A DNA stretch of 45,022 bases from Erysipelotrichaceae bacterium (lineage in GTDB: Bacteria; Bacillota_I; Bacilli_A; RFN20; CAG-826), in contig SVBB01000013.1 of the NCBI GenBank assembly GCA_015059105.1, forward strand, positions 1-45,022, written 5' to 3'. The translations under genes were made by a program, and so were the position numbers. The notes beneath the pieces were generated by a model. That model was not told the origin of the DNA and did no database searches. It saw only the letters and a program-made list of their open reading frames with translations. This document shows, one piece after another, positions 25,233 through 33,888 of this stretch. Position 1 is the first letter of the stretch. Every line of letters starts with the position of its first letter.

Positions 25233-26655
25233 TGTGATTTACGGCAATCCAATGCCAAAAAAAGTGGTTAAAAAAGCCGAGAAAAGCAAAGCTAAATACA
25301 TCAAGAAATATGGCGATGATTCAAAAAAAGAATATCGTATCGCTTTCCAAGATATTCCAACTTTAGATTACATTGCAGCGAAGAATATCGTCTTCACTGA
25401 TAAAGCGGAATCGGAGAAATTCGATCCAAAAGCAGTAATCGTCGGTAATATCAGAATGGGATTTGGCCATTACCGCATTTCTATCGCTATCGCCTCTTGT
25501 GCGAAAGCGTTAGGATATCATCCTTATTGGCTCGACTTAGCGAGTTTTGATGCGACAGGTAGCAAGATGATTAGAGAGCAAAATGCGATGTATTCTCTTG
25601 CTTCTCGTATCAGTCAAAAATCCAAATTATTCAACCATTTCGTTTGGGAACCACTTAACTGTGAAGGATTCAAAAAGATTTCCTATAATGCGAAAGATCA
25701 AAAGAATTCTGAACTCTTAGTCCCAATCTTTCACGATATTCCAAAAGATATCCCATATGTCGCTACTCACGTGTGGCCAGCACAAGCGGCAGTGCACGCA
25801 GGTATGACACATGTCGTTAATGCTGTTCCAGATAACTGGCCAATGGGCTTGCACCTTGCAGAAGGCTCATTAATGACCGTACAAACACAGTTTGCCTATT
25901 ATGGGTATAAAACCTTGAATGGCTTTGATAAAAAGCCTCTAAAAGGCATGAGTGATGACCAGATTAAAACAGTCGGTTGTTACGTCGATCATGAATTATT
26001 AGTAGATTTAGAAAAAGATAATAAAGCGAGAAGAGATAGACTTGCTAACGGCAAACCACTTCGTTTCTTAATGACAGTCGGTGGAGCTGGTGCGGGATTT
26101 GACCAATATCTTGCGATGATTAAGCATCTCTTACCATATGTCAAAGAAAAGAAAGTCGCTTTATTCATCAACTTCGGTGATCATGTCGATGTCTATAAGA
26201 AACTCTCTGAAAAGATTCCAGGCTTAAAAGCTAAAGAATACTTCAATCAATATGAAGAGGTGAAGAAACTCAGAGATGAGTTATTAAAAGGTGACGCAGA
26301 AGGTGTCTATGCCATCTATAACAAAGATATCTTCCAAGCCGTTTATTCCACCAACTTATTGATGAGAACATCTGACTTATTAATCACTAAACCAAGTGAA
26401 CTCGCCTTCTACCCAATTCCAAAATTATTCACTAAACACATCGGTGGACACGAAGTCTATGGCGGAATCTTCGGTAGAGAATATGGCGATGCGACAGTGG
26501 AATGCCCAACTAAAAAAGAGGCTAACCAAATGCTTGATTACCTCATCGGTGATCCTGACTTATTAACACAGATGACTCACCGCATTGATGAACTTAAGAA
26601 GTTTGGTCATTACAATGGTGGTTATGAAGCTGTTAAATTAGCGGTTGGTAAATAA
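25219..26655 (+). CDS. GT-B-like protein of the alpha-galactoside operon
   Basis: In this 478-residue protein the N-terminal half has VIVGNIRMGFGHYRISIAIAS, a glycine/histidine loop like that of MurG/diacylglycerol glucosyltransferase-type GT-B proteins. The C-terminal half has FLMTVGGAGAGFDQY and LLITKPSELAFYPIP, similar to the nucleotide-sugar site of GT-B enzymes. Donor and acceptor are not known. It starts at GTG 25219 with AGAAAGGAG at 25201-25209, overlapping the galactosidase end by 14 bp. It could transfer or remodel the sugars released upstream. Confidence 0.65.
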   Translation: MDRSSVIYGNPMPKKVVKKAEKSKAKYIKKYGDDSKKEYRIAFQDIPTLDYIAAKNIVFTDKAESEKFDPKAVIVGNIRMGFGHYRISIAIASCAKALGYHPYWLDLASFDATGSKMIREQNAMYSLASRISQKSKLFNHFVWEPLNCEGFKKISYNAKDQKNSELLVPIFHDIPKDIPYVATHVWPAQAAVHAGMTHVVNAVPDNWPMGLHLAEGSLMTVQTQFAYYGYKTLNGFDKKPLKGMSDDQIKTVGCYVDHELLVDLEKDNKARRDRLANGKPLRFLMTVGGAGAGFDQYLAMIKHLLPYVKEKKVALFINFGDHVDVYKKLSEKIPGLKAKEYFNQYEEVKKLRDELLKGDAEGVYAIYNKDIFQAVYSTNLLMRTSDLLITKPSELAFYPIPKLFTKHIGGHEVYGGIFGREYGDATVECPTKKEANQMLDYLIGDPDLLTQMTHRIDELKKFGHYNGGYEAVKLAVGK

Positions 26656-26670
26656 TTAATTATAAAAATA

Positions 26671-26706
26671 AAACTACTTCCGATTACTCTATGGAGGTAG
26701 TTTTTT
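26671..26706 (+). terminator. Terminator after the alpha-galactoside operon
   Basis: AAACTACTTCC (26671-26681) pairs with GGAGGTAGTTT (26693-26703), with one G-U pair, and ends in TTTTTT. The A-rich left arm means it may also serve the converging toxin gene on the other strand. Confidence 0.82.
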
Positions 26707-26719
26707 GTTGCAATATATC

Positions 26720-27031
26720 TTAATTGATCTTTAGTGTCTTAATGTAGTCAGACTTTCCGTAAAGAATTCTATCGATGAATATTGTACCATTATGTAAGTG
26801 ATAGAACGCTATATATGATTTATAGATTACATAACGGTACTCAGATTGTCGCCTTCCAAAGTAAAGCGGTGTTCCTGATTCCGGAAAATCTGATATTATT
26901 TCCAACTTATCTAGAAGACTATTGATATATTCTTTGGTTGTGTTGTTGTCTAAACAAGCTTGAAATATTTCATCATAAGCCCGATTGATATCGAGTAAAG
27001 CGTCGTTGGTTAATTCTACGCGATATTTCAT
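26720..27031 (-). CDS. RelE/ParE-family toxin
   Basis: The 103-residue protein has YRVELTNDALLDINRAYDEI at the start, then FPESGTP, SEYRYVIYKSYIAFYHL and IDRILYGK. This is the ParE/RelE superfamily pattern: a helical hairpin and a beta-sheet ending in a conserved arginine plus IL.G. It probably poisons gyrase (ParE-like) or cleaves ribosome-bound mRNA (RelE-like); the sequence alone does not decide. Its ATG overlaps the antitoxin TGA by 4 bases. Confidence 0.87.
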   Translation of the reverse strand: MKYRVELTNDALLDINRAYDEIFQACLDNNTTKEYINSLLDKLEIISDFPESGTPLYFGRRQSEYRYVIYKSYIAFYHLHNGTIFIDRILYGKSDYIKTLKIN

Positions 27032-27291
27032 AAGCTTTTCTTATTAATCAGTTCTCTAACTTCGTCAATGGAGTGATACCCTCTTTCAAGTCCAGAGTCT
27101 TTTCCCTTTTGTAGTTCCATAAGTAAAGTAAGCATAGCTTTTGCTTGTTCGTATTCTTCATCTTCTTTAATATCTCTAATCACGTATCTTCCTCTACCAT
27201 TTACAGTTAAGTAAACAGGGCTATTATCTGATACGTTTTCTAAAACTTTATTGTAATTTCTTAAATCTGAAACAGGGAGTATGGTTGCCAT
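27028..27291 (-). CDS. Phd/YefM-family antitoxin
   Basis: The 87-residue protein has ATILPVSDLRNYNKVLENVSDNSPVYLTVNGRGRYVI, the Phd/YefM DNA-binding fold. It is followed by a helical C-terminus that would wrap the toxin. It overlaps the toxin gene by 4 bases (ATGA). A GGAGGA ribosome site lies just upstream on the minus strand (27298-27303). Such antitoxins repress their own promoter, expected in the AT-rich stretch 27300-27400. Confidence 0.88.
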   Translation of the reverse strand: MATILPVSDLRNYNKVLENVSDNSPVYLTVNGRGRYVIRDIKEDEEYEQAKAMLTLLMELQKGKDSGLERGYHSIDEVRELINKKSL

Positions 27292-27491
27292 ATTAAATCC
27301 TCCTAATTAAAGTATATAAATATAGCGAATATTAAGCAATATTTTGCGTAAAATATTACGAATAATAATACAACATGAGGCTGATGGTTATGATAAACTT
27401 TTTATCTTTTTTGAAGCATAGTATGAATATTTTTAAATCATATTGTATTTTCTTGTATCAAATTATATAATGTTGATGTAAGGAGGTGCTT

Positions 27492-27866
27492 ATGAGTGTA
27501 AAATGGATTAACAAAGCTGAGAGTGAAGGCACGGCGACAATGTTTCCAAATTATTTGCTCGCGAATCGTGAATTCGTCGATAAGTTTGAAGGTAAATATT
27601 CCGCGCTTGTCGGTCTTGATGATGATACTGATCAAATCGTTTTAAAACCATTAAGTAAAGATGAAGATTTAGATCCAAAATATCAAGATAGTCTCAAGCT
27701 CAAAATTAACATTCAAAGAAGCTATATTCGTTTTGGAAATACCAAATCGATGAGCTTAATCGCGTCTCTTCTTCATGTCGATGTTCCAAAGACTGGATTA
27801 AAAGGGAAGTCCTTCTGGAATGAAAAAGAAGATGCGTTATTCATTATCTTAGGAGGTAACAAATAA
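27492..27866 (+). CDS. Hypothetical protein leading the NfeD/SPFH operon
   Basis: The 124-residue protein is soluble and I do not recognise its family. It contains MFPNYLLANREFVDKFEG, a run of acidic residues (DDDTDQIVLKPL), and a C-terminal KSFWNEKEDALFIIL. The N-terminal part could be an AbrB-like or other small beta domain, but this is not certain. AGGAGG at 27481-27486 supports ATG 27492. Its stop overlaps the NfeD start by one base, so it is probably part of the same membrane-domain system. Confidence 0.62.
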   Translation: MSVKWINKAESEGTATMFPNYLLANREFVDKFEGKYSALVGLDDDTDQIVLKPLSKDEDLDPKYQDSLKLKINIQRSYIRFGNTKSMSLIASLLHVDVPKTGLKGKSFWNEKEDALFIILGGNK

Positions 27867-28306
27867 TGGCAGAATATATGTGGATTATTTGGCTCTCTAT
27901 CTTCGTCATCATGCTCATCATTGAAGCGAGCACGACTGAACTGGTATCGGTTTTCTTCGCCTTAGGGGCGCTGATTGCGATGGTCATCTCGTTTATTCCT
28001 GGCGTGGAATGGTGGGTGCAACTCATCGTCTTCGTCGTCGTCTCTGGAGCGACACTTGCGGCATTAAGACCGTTAGTGAAAAAGTTCTTCAATAAAGAGA
28101 AAAGAAATACGAATGTCGATGAATTCATCGGTAAAAAACTAAGTGTTATCGACCTCAACAATGACGGAGTTCCAGAAGTCAAAGTTAATGGCTTAATCTG
28201 GAGAATTGAAGGTGTTGATGAAGAAGATAAATTTAATGTCGACGAGAAAGTTGAAGTCGTCGCGATTAAAGGAAACAAATTAGTAGTAAGAAAGGTAGAA
28301 CAATAA
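27866..28306 (+). CDS. NfeD-like membrane protein
   Basis: The 146-residue protein has three or four membrane segments in its first 75 residues, including ELVSVFFALGALIAMVISF. They are followed by a small beta-barrel: VDEFIGKKLSVIDLNNDG, then VNGLIWRIEG, then VEVVAIKGNKLVV. This is the short NfeD form (OB-fold tail) normally encoded with an SPFH/stomatin gene, as seen here one base downstream. NfeD is thought to anchor and organise SPFH membrane domains. Confidence 0.88.
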   Translation: MAEYMWIIWLSIFVIMLIIEASTTELVSVFFALGALIAMVISFIPGVEWWVQLIVFVVVSGATLAALRPLVKKFFNKEKRNTNVDEFIGKKLSVIDLNNDGVPEVKVNGLIWRIEGVDEEDKFNVDEKVEVVAIKGNKLVVRKVEQ

Positions 28307-28307
28307 A

Positions 28308-29234
28308 ATGGTGGGATTAATTATTGCATTAAGTGTTGTTGGGGTGGTTTTGATCGTCATCTTAATCTGCTCCATCAAAATTGTTAGACAAGCCCAAAAG
28401 GTCATCGTCGAAAGAATGGGAGGATATCATAAGACATGGGATGTCGGTATCCATATGTTAATACCATTCTTTGATAGAGTTGCGTATCGCATCTCCATGA
28501 AGGAACAAATCAAGGACTTCGCACCTCAAGACGTTATTACTAAAGATAACGTTACGATGAAGATTGATACAGTTGTCTTCTATATCGTCACTGATCCAAA
28601 GCTATATAGCTATGGCATTGAAAACCCAGTGCTCGCGATTGAAAACTTATCAGCGACTACTCTTCGTAACATCATTGGTGAACTCGATTTAGATGAAACA
28701 TTAACTTCTAGAGATGTCATCAATACGAAGATGAGAAATATCTTAGATGAAGCGACAGACCCATGGGGAATCAAAGTCAATCGTGTCGAAGTTAAAAACA
28801 TCCTTCCTCCAAAAGATATTAGAGAAGCGATGGAACGTCAGATGAGAGCGGAAAGAGAAAAGAGAGAAAAGATTCTTATCGCTGAAGGTGAAAAGCAATC
28901 TGCAATCTTAGAAGCAGAAGGTAGAAAAGCTTCCATGATCTTAAACGCTGAAGCTGATAAAGAAGCCGCGATTAAAAAGGCGGAAGGTGAATCTGAAGCC
29001 CTTGTTAAACTTAAAAATGCAGAAGCTGAAGGTATGTTAAGAGTGAGACAAGCAGAAGCGGACGGTCTTAAACTAATTAAAGACGCAAAAGCAGATGAAG
29101 CGGTCTTGAAACTCAGAAGCTACGAAGCATTAGTCAAACTCGGTGAAGGACAAGCGACAAAGATCATCGTTCCAAGCGATATTCAAAATCTCGCAGGAAC
29201 AATCACTGCCCTTAGCGAAGTTGTTAAAAAATAA
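28308..29234 (+). CDS. SPFH/Band 7 stomatin-like protein
   Basis: The 308-residue protein has an N-terminal membrane anchor (about 3-25), then an SPFH domain (VIVERMGGYHKTWDVGIHMLIPFFDRVAYRI, shown here only by its key G-x-H and P-F-x-D-x-V features). A long charged coiled coil (about 170-265) and a hydrophobic end follow. It forms homo-oligomeric membrane scaffolds together with NfeD. The organisation matches bacterial stomatin operons (YuaF/FloT- or YbbK/QmcA-like). Confidence 0.88.
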   Translation: MVGLIIALSVVGVVLIVILICSIKIVRQAQKVIVERMGGYHKTWDVGIHMLIPFFDRVAYRISMKEQIKDFAPQDVITKDNVTMKIDTVVFYIVTDPKLYSYGIENPVLAIENLSATTLRNIIGELDLDETLTSRDVINTKMRNILDEATDPWGIKVNRVEVKNILPPKDIREAMERQMRAEREKREKILIAEGEKQSAILEAEGRKASMILNAEADKEAAIKKAEGESEALVKLKNAEAEGMLRVRQAEADGLKLIKDAKADEAVLKLRSYEALVKLGEGQATKIIVPSDIQNLAGTITALSEVVKK

Positions 29235-29250
29235 CATAATCTAAAAAAGA

Positions 29251-29286
29251 AAAACTAAGTTGCCATAGTGACTTAGTTTTTATTAT
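29251..29286 (+). terminator. Terminator after the SPFH gene
   Basis: AAAACTAAGT (29251-29260) and ACTTAGTTTT (29271-29280) form a 10-bp stem with a 10-nt loop, followed by TTATTATA. It separates the operon from the HipA-like gene. Confidence 0.82.
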
Positions 29287-29350
29287 ATTAATGTTGTAAT
29301 TAGATAAAATAACGATAAAATAAAGATAAATAAAATCAGGAGGCATAAAC

Positions 29351-30715
29351 ATGGAATTCATATTGATGCATAAAGATATCGCTGTGATGAAATTTCATAT
29401 TAACGAAGATAGTGATATTAAAAATATTACCGAAATATATAACGCCGATCATATGCCCTTTTCGACAAAAGGTTCAACTAATAATAATTTGTTTGCTATA
29501 AAGGAGTGGTGGAAAGATCGATCTATTCCAATCACAAGAGATGAATATGATCGTACAATTAGTAATTTACCAGGAGAAAATTCAATGTCTTTGGTCGTTA
29601 AAGCACACGCATTATCGCTAACCGACCAATACTGGATTAAAGGTGTTGATGAAGATATAAGATACGATGATGTTTCTTTCTTTTCTAATAACTATGCAAA
29701 TGATATTGGAGATATTTTTATTGGGAAAAAGAAGAAGGGGACTATTTCTTTTTATTCCCCTGATTCAACATCAACAGGCAATTTGAAAAAGAGATGGAAA
29801 ACTATTGCTGGCCAAAGATATTTATATAAGGCCGGAAGTAAACCACACCAATATGAAATATTTAACGAGATAATTGCTAGCAAAATTATGAATATATTAG
29901 ATATAGACCACGTCGATTATGACCTTGCTTATGACGAAGATATGATGTTTTGCAAAAGCTTAGACTTCATTTCTTATAACGAAGATTTTGTCAGCGCCTA
30001 TCAATTATCAAAATATAAACCTAAGAAGAACGACATTTCTTTATATGATCACCTCATGTCTATCATGAAAGAATTACGCGTCCCTGATTATCAAAAGAAA
30101 ATCAACCAAATGCTTTTCATTGATTATTTAATCGGCAATGTTGATCGCCATCTTAGTAATTTTGGAGTGATTAGAGATGCGAAAACTTTACAGTTTGTGA
30201 GGTTTGCTCCAATATTTGATTCCGGCTCATCTTTTGGATATAACTTGTTGGATAAAGACTTGTTGAGATTAAAAGAGATAGATTGGTTGCCGTTTAAATC
30301 TAGTAAACACAAGGATCAATTATCTTTGATTAATGATTATTCATGGCTTAATAATAATGCCCTAGAAACTATCCCTAAGCAAATCGAGCAATTGCTCATT
30401 CTTCATGGTGAGTATATTTCTAAAGAAAGAAGAAACGCGATTATCAACTTCTTAATTAATAGAATTAATGATTATTTTGCCTACCAGCATATCGATAAAA
30501 AAGCATCGCTTCATTCTGTTGATTTAACAGCGTTAGAAGAAGATATCCTTTTCTATACATATTGCCACGGGAATAAGCTAACGGATTTTGATGAATTGAT
30601 GAAAGAATTTGATATTGCTTATATCACCATTTATCGCGCGGTATCTTCGTTAACTAAGAAGGGATTGTTAATTAGAAAAGGTGCGCGTAAAAACGGATAT
30701 TGGATACTTCCATAA
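29351..30715 (+). CDS. HipA-like kinase with C-terminal winged helix
   Basis: In this 454-residue protein, residues 85-300 match HipA-type kinases: LTDQYWIKG, a loop SPDSTSTGNLKKRWK with ATP-site Lys160 in YLYKAGS, Glu173 in EIFNEIIASK, the catalytic NVDRHLSNFG (Asp265, Asn270), and metal-binding Asp290 in PIFDSGSS. The last 75 residues form a winged helix (FDIAYITIYRAVSSLTKKG). No HipB-like partner is adjacent, so it is a solitary kinase that may bind DNA itself. TCAGGAGG lies before the ATG. Confidence 0.8.
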   Translation: MEFILMHKDIAVMKFHINEDSDIKNITEIYNADHMPFSTKGSTNNNLFAIKEWWKDRSIPITRDEYDRTISNLPGENSMSLVVKAHALSLTDQYWIKGVDEDIRYDDVSFFSNNYANDIGDIFIGKKKKGTISFYSPDSTSTGNLKKRWKTIAGQRYLYKAGSKPHQYEIFNEIIASKIMNILDIDHVDYDLAYDEDMMFCKSLDFISYNEDFVSAYQLSKYKPKKNDISLYDHLMSIMKELRVPDYQKKINQMLFIDYLIGNVDRHLSNFGVIRDAKTLQFVRFAPIFDSGSSFGYNLLDKDLLRLKEIDWLPFKSSKHKDQLSLINDYSWLNNNALETIPKQIEQLLILHGEYISKERRNAIINFLINRINDYFAYQHIDKKASLHSVDLTALEEDILFYTYCHGNKLTDFDELMKEFDIAYITIYRAVSSLTKKGLLIRKGARKNGYWILP

Positions 30716-30791
30716 AAATAATTTATTTGCCTAATTGTCTTTTTATGAAACTTCTATAAAATAATGATATCTAACAAAGGAGAAAACATTT

Positions 30792-31196
30792 ATGCGTATA
30801 TTAGGTAGATTAATATTACTAGCAGTTGGCGGATTCTTGCTCTATTTATCAATTTCATCGATTATCAGTTCTTGGCAAACAATTCAATCGTTAGGATGGG
30901 AAGGCTTCTTTAGCAAAGATAATTGGGCAGCGATATCGCAAATTCTATTACAAGCCTTTTATGCCTTATGCGGATTATATTCTGTTTTCCTTGGGCTAAG
31001 AGGAAAATCCACTTTTGTTTCTTTTATTGCCGCGGCAATTTTAATTACAATTGTTGTTTTCAAATCGATCGACTTCTTCAAATCTACAGAAGAAAAGACT
31101 TGGCAAAATATCTTTAATTTGATCCTCACTTATATCACGCCAATTGGTTATTCTGTTGGTGTATTATTACTCACAATAGGTAAAAAGAAAGATTAA
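30792..31196 (+). CDS. Small four-helix membrane protein
   Basis: The 134-residue protein has four hydrophobic segments (about residues 5-25, 50-72, 76-94 and 106-128) separated by short loops. No family is recognised. AAAGGAGAAAAC precedes the ATG. It is flanked by a terminator downstream and probably transcribed alone. Confidence 0.6.
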   Translation: MRILGRLILLAVGGFLLYLSISSIISSWQTIQSLGWEGFFSKDNWAAISQILLQAFYALCGLYSVFLGLRGKSTFVSFIAAAILITIVVFKSIDFFKSTEEKTWQNIFNLILTYITPIGYSVGVLLLTIGKKKD

Positions 31197-31220
31197 TATA
31201 TAATCATCATCAAAATATAA

Positions 31221-31248
31221 AAATAGCGGTTTTTGCCGCTATTTTTTT
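31221..31248 (+). terminator. Terminator after the four-helix protein
   Basis: AAATAGCGG (31221-31229) and CCGCTATTT (31236-31244) have a TTTTTG loop and a T run to 31248. Confidence 0.88.
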
Positions 31249-31347
31249 ACTTAAGTCAAACATTTTAAATTTATTGCACAAACATGATGAATTGGTTGTT
31301 GTTTTGAAAAACAAATGGTAGTATTTTCAAACAGGAGGAAAAAGAAA

Positions 31348-31782
31348 ATGAAAAGTTTAAGATTGGGAATAGCTTCCTTATGTATCGCTACATTATTATC
31401 TGCTTGTTCTTTTAAAATTGGAGGGGAAGACAAATTCTCTGCAAATGACGCAAAAGAAAAACTTGAAAAGCAATCATATGTTGTAGAACTACTCGATGTC
31501 AATACATATAAAGATTCTGAAATCGGTGGTAAGTTTGCTGCAACTGATGGCTTTGAAAATTATATTAAAGGCGTAAGCGCTGATGGTAAAGACTATGTCT
31601 ATGCATGGTATTTTGATAAGATGGCTAACTCAGACACATTCTTTAATACTAATTCAAAGAAACTTGAAGAAGAGTTTGATACTAATCCTGAAGTAACTTT
31701 GAAAGCTGGCATATATAATAACGTTGCGTATGTCGCAACTGAAGCTGCTCAAAAAGTTGCTGGGTTATATATGGAAATTTAA
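31348..31782 (+). CDS. Small lipoprotein
   Basis: ATG 31348 is supported by AGGAGGAAA just upstream; an earlier in-frame GTG-type start is unlikely. The 144-residue product has a signal ending LLSAC (Cys17) and a soluble domain with KQSYVVELLDVN and repeated aromatic-glycine segments. No family is recognised. It is a single gene between two terminators. Confidence 0.65.
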   Translation: MKSLRLGIASLCIATLLSACSFKIGGEDKFSANDAKEKLEKQSYVVELLDVNTYKDSEIGGKFAATDGFENYIKGVSADGKDYVYAWYFDKMANSDTFFNTNSKKLEEEFDTNPEVTLKAGIYNNVAYVATEAAQKVAGLYMEI

Positions 31783-31803
31783 AACCGATTTAAGTTAATC
31801 ATT

Positions 31804-31826
31804 AAGCCCTTTTGAGGGCTTTTTTA
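31804..31826 (+). terminator. Terminator after the small lipoprotein
   Basis: AAGCCC (31804-31809) and GGGCTT (31816-31821) have loop TTTTGA, followed by T residues. Confidence 0.85.
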
Positions 31827-31840
31827 ATATAAAAAAGGCG

Positions 31841-32020
31841 TTAAGATTTTAATTCCATTTGTTTTTTGAGCTCTGCTTCATCCATTAAGTAATAATGTTT
31901 AACAGCTTTCATGTTGTCGTCGAATTCATAGACAAGTGGGGCACTAGTTGGGATGTTGACACCGATGATTTCTTCTGCAAGAATATTATCAAAAATTTTA
32001 AAGGGGATGTGTAATGCAAC
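31841..32020 (-). pseudogene. gpmA: Partial copy of the gpmA 3' end
   Basis: The minus-strand frame ends EEIIGVNIPTSAPLVYEFD and continues through [22 protein letters not shown], the C-terminus of phosphoglycerate mutase. About 135 bp (31852-31985) align with 33921-34055 of the intact gpmA with roughly ten mismatches by eye. Weaker similarity goes on to about 32020. The N-terminal 180 or so residues, including the catalytic RHGE, are missing. It lies in the same orientation as gpmA, 2.07 kb away, with the AbiE pair in between. Confidence 0.88.
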
Positions 32021-32087
32021 TCCTTTTTTATAATTTGATTCTGTTATATTTTTATACCTATGGTATAAGAAATTTTTGTTATAAAAA

Positions 32088-32116
32088 TTGACCAAAAGCT
32101 ACTGAAATAGTAAAAT
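32088..32116 (+). promoter_or_regulatory. Leaderless promoter of the AbiE pair
   Basis: TTGACC (32088-32093), a 17-bp spacer, and TAAAAT (32111-32116). The expected start site is at 32123, the A of the ATG itself. No ribosome site exists upstream. Confidence 0.65.
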
Positions 32117-32122
32117 ATAAAT

Positions 32123-32761
32123 ATGGATTTAGTAAAATACCTTGTTGACATCTATGGTTATGACACTCCTATTTTTATTAAAGATATTAGGATTGGAAGA
32201 AAAAGTAAATCTGCCATTAGGGAGGAGTTTTATCGTGCGGTCAAAAAAGGGGCATTATCTCGGGATGGCTCAGGTGTTTATTCTATTCCGAATAAGACGG
32301 ATGACTTATCTAGCGTTGTCACTTTTGAGAGAATTATAAAAGGTAAGTATCTCGTGTCAAAAGATGTTCCTGTTTTATTTAATGAATTATTTATCGAAGG
32401 ATATTATTCTGGTTTAACTTTCCTTAATATAATTGGGCTTTCTGATCAAGTTCCAGCTGTATTAGAGATTACTACCAATCGTATTGGTGGTAAAAAATAT
32501 ATTTATTCTGCGTTAGGCAGATACGCAATTATAAGAAAAGGAAAAACAAAAATAGATTCCTCTAATTATAAAATGTTGCAGTTCCTCGATATGTTCCATT
32601 ATTTAACAATGGATGAAGTAAAAAAATATAAAAACAAGATTATTAAATATATCAATGATGAGCATTTGTCTAAAGGAATGTTTTTAAAATACCTTGGGTT
32701 ATACAAGGGTCAAACTATGAAAAAAATAGTGGAAGGAGGAATAATTGATGCGTTTATGTGA
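32123..32761 (+). CDS. AbiEi-type antitoxin
   Basis: The 212-residue protein has an N-terminal winged helix (VKYLVDIYGYDTPIFIKDI followed by AVKKGALSRDGSGVYSIP) and a larger C-terminal domain, as in AbiEi/DUF6088 antitoxins of type IV systems. It likely represses its own promoter and counters the adjacent nucleotidyltransferase. It ends TGA then TAA back to back and overlaps the toxin by 14 bp. Its start appears leaderless. Confidence 0.82.
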   Translation: MDLVKYLVDIYGYDTPIFIKDIRIGRKSKSAIREEFYRAVKKGALSRDGSGVYSIPNKTDDLSSVVTFERIIKGKYLVSKDVPVLFNELFIEGYYSGLTFLNIIGLSDQVPAVLEITTNRIGGKKYIYSALGRYAIIRKGKTKIDSSNYKMLQFLDMFHYLTMDEVKKYKNKIIKYINDEHLSKGMFLKYLGLYKGQTMKKIVEGGIIDAFM

Positions 32762-33653
32762 TAATAGACCATTGTTTCAAATCATTATTGCTCGCGCATC
32801 TAGAGAAAATGGTATTTCGGAAGCATATATAGAAAAAGATTATTATGCTATTTCACTTCTTAAAAAGTTGATTTCTAAAAACAATAATCTCGTCTTCAAA
32901 GGTGGAACTAGCTTAAGTGTATGCCATCATATTATTAATCGATTTTCTGAAGATATTGATATTTCTTATGATGGCGAAACAATAACAACATCAGAAAGAA
33001 AAAAGATAAAATACAATGTCTTCCTTCCTTCTATAAATGATACTGGTTTGAAGTTAATTAATGCCGATACGATTAGAAGCAGAAGAATATTTAACAGATA
33101 TCTTTGTGAATATGAGTCAATCTCTGGAACAAGTGGCACTGTAATTGCAGAATGGGCAACTCAAACCCCATCTTTTCCGGTTGAAGTTAAAACCGCTCAA
33201 ACGATTATTGGAAAGTATCTAGATAGCATTGGAAGACAAGATTTGGTGGAATTATATGAACTTGGTCCTTTTGAAACAAAAACTTTAAAAAAAGAAAGAA
33301 CACTTGTCGATAAAATATTTGCAATTTGTGACTACCATATTTCTGGTTTGCTTGCTAGGCAATCACGTCATATTTATGATATTCACCAATTATTACCCTT
33401 AGTACCTTTAGACGATAATTTTTTGCAGTTATTTGAAAAGGTTAAAGAATATCGATTAAATATTGAAACATGCTATTCGGCTAAAAGTGATAAGTCAATA
33501 TCTGAGCTTCTTTTGGAGCTAATTGAACAGAAAACCTTTTTAGGAGACTATGTGCAAATGACATACCCCTTGTTGTATGATCGCCTGCAATATGAAGAAT
33601 GTATTCCTCCATTAAAAGAAATTGCTATGTTTCTTAAAGAAAAAGGGTTATAA
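32748..33653 (+). CDS. AbiEii-type nucleotidyltransferase toxin
   Basis: The 301-residue protein has NNLVFKGGTSLSVC (about 44-57), the G-S nucleotidyltransferase motif, followed by NRFSEDIDISYDG with the catalytic Asp pair. Later it has KKERTLVDKIFAICDYH and SRHIYDIHQL. This is the AbiEii/MenT family, whose members transfer nucleotides to tRNA or other targets and give abortive phage defence. ATG 32748 has GGAAGGAGG at 32731-32739, much stronger than the antitoxin start. Confidence 0.9.
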   Translation: MRLCDNRPLFQIIIARASRENGISEAYIEKDYYAISLLKKLISKNNNLVFKGGTSLSVCHHIINRFSEDIDISYDGETITTSERKKIKYNVFLPSINDTGLKLINADTIRSRRIFNRYLCEYESISGTSGTVIAEWATQTPSFPVEVKTAQTIIGKYLDSIGRQDLVELYELGPFETKTLKKERTLVDKIFAICDYHISGLLARQSRHIYDIHQLLPLVPLDDNFLQLFEKVKEYRLNIETCYSAKSDKSISELLLELIEQKTFLGDYVQMTYPLLYDRLQYEECIPPLKEIAMFLKEKGL

Positions 33654-33654
33654 A

Positions 33655-33684
33655 AACTCCTGATTTGTGGTCAGGAGTTATTTA
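33655..33684. terminator. Bidirectional terminator between AbiEii and the metallochaperone
   Basis: AACTCCTGA (33655-33663) and TCAGGAGTT (33671-33679) form a 9-bp stem between two converging genes, flanked by A residues on one side and T residues on the other. Confidence 0.8.
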
Positions 33685-33888
33685 TTAATCAATGATTTTG
33701 TAACCAGCTTCAGCAATATCAGCTTTTAGTTGTTCCCAGTTGGGTTCTTCGTCATAGACGACGAGAGCTTGTCCTTTTTTGAAATTAACTTTTGCCTTTT
33801 TGATATTAGCTTGGTTCATCAAGACATATTGGACGTTGGCGGCACAGTGTTTGCAGTCCATGCCTTCAACTTGTAATATTCTTTTCAT
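33685..33888 (-). CDS. HMA-domain metallochaperone
   Basis: The 67-residue heavy-metal-associated domain (beta-alpha-beta-beta-alpha-beta) has VEGMDCKHCAANV carrying the CxxC metal-binding pair (Cys11, Cys14). It resembles CopZ-like copper carriers. Its ATG overlaps the gpmA stop by one base, so it is cotranscribed with a glycolytic gene, an unusual pairing. No copper ATPase is in the window. Confidence 0.88.
   Translation of the reverse strand: MKRILQVEGMDCKHCAANVQYVLMNQANIKKAKVNFKKGQALVVYDEEPNWEQLKADIAEAGYKIID

Noticed and set aside
31841..32095. Real 84-residue protein on the minus strand
   Set aside because: Its C-terminal half is a near-copy of the gpmA end without catalytic residues and its N-terminal half is decayed sequence.
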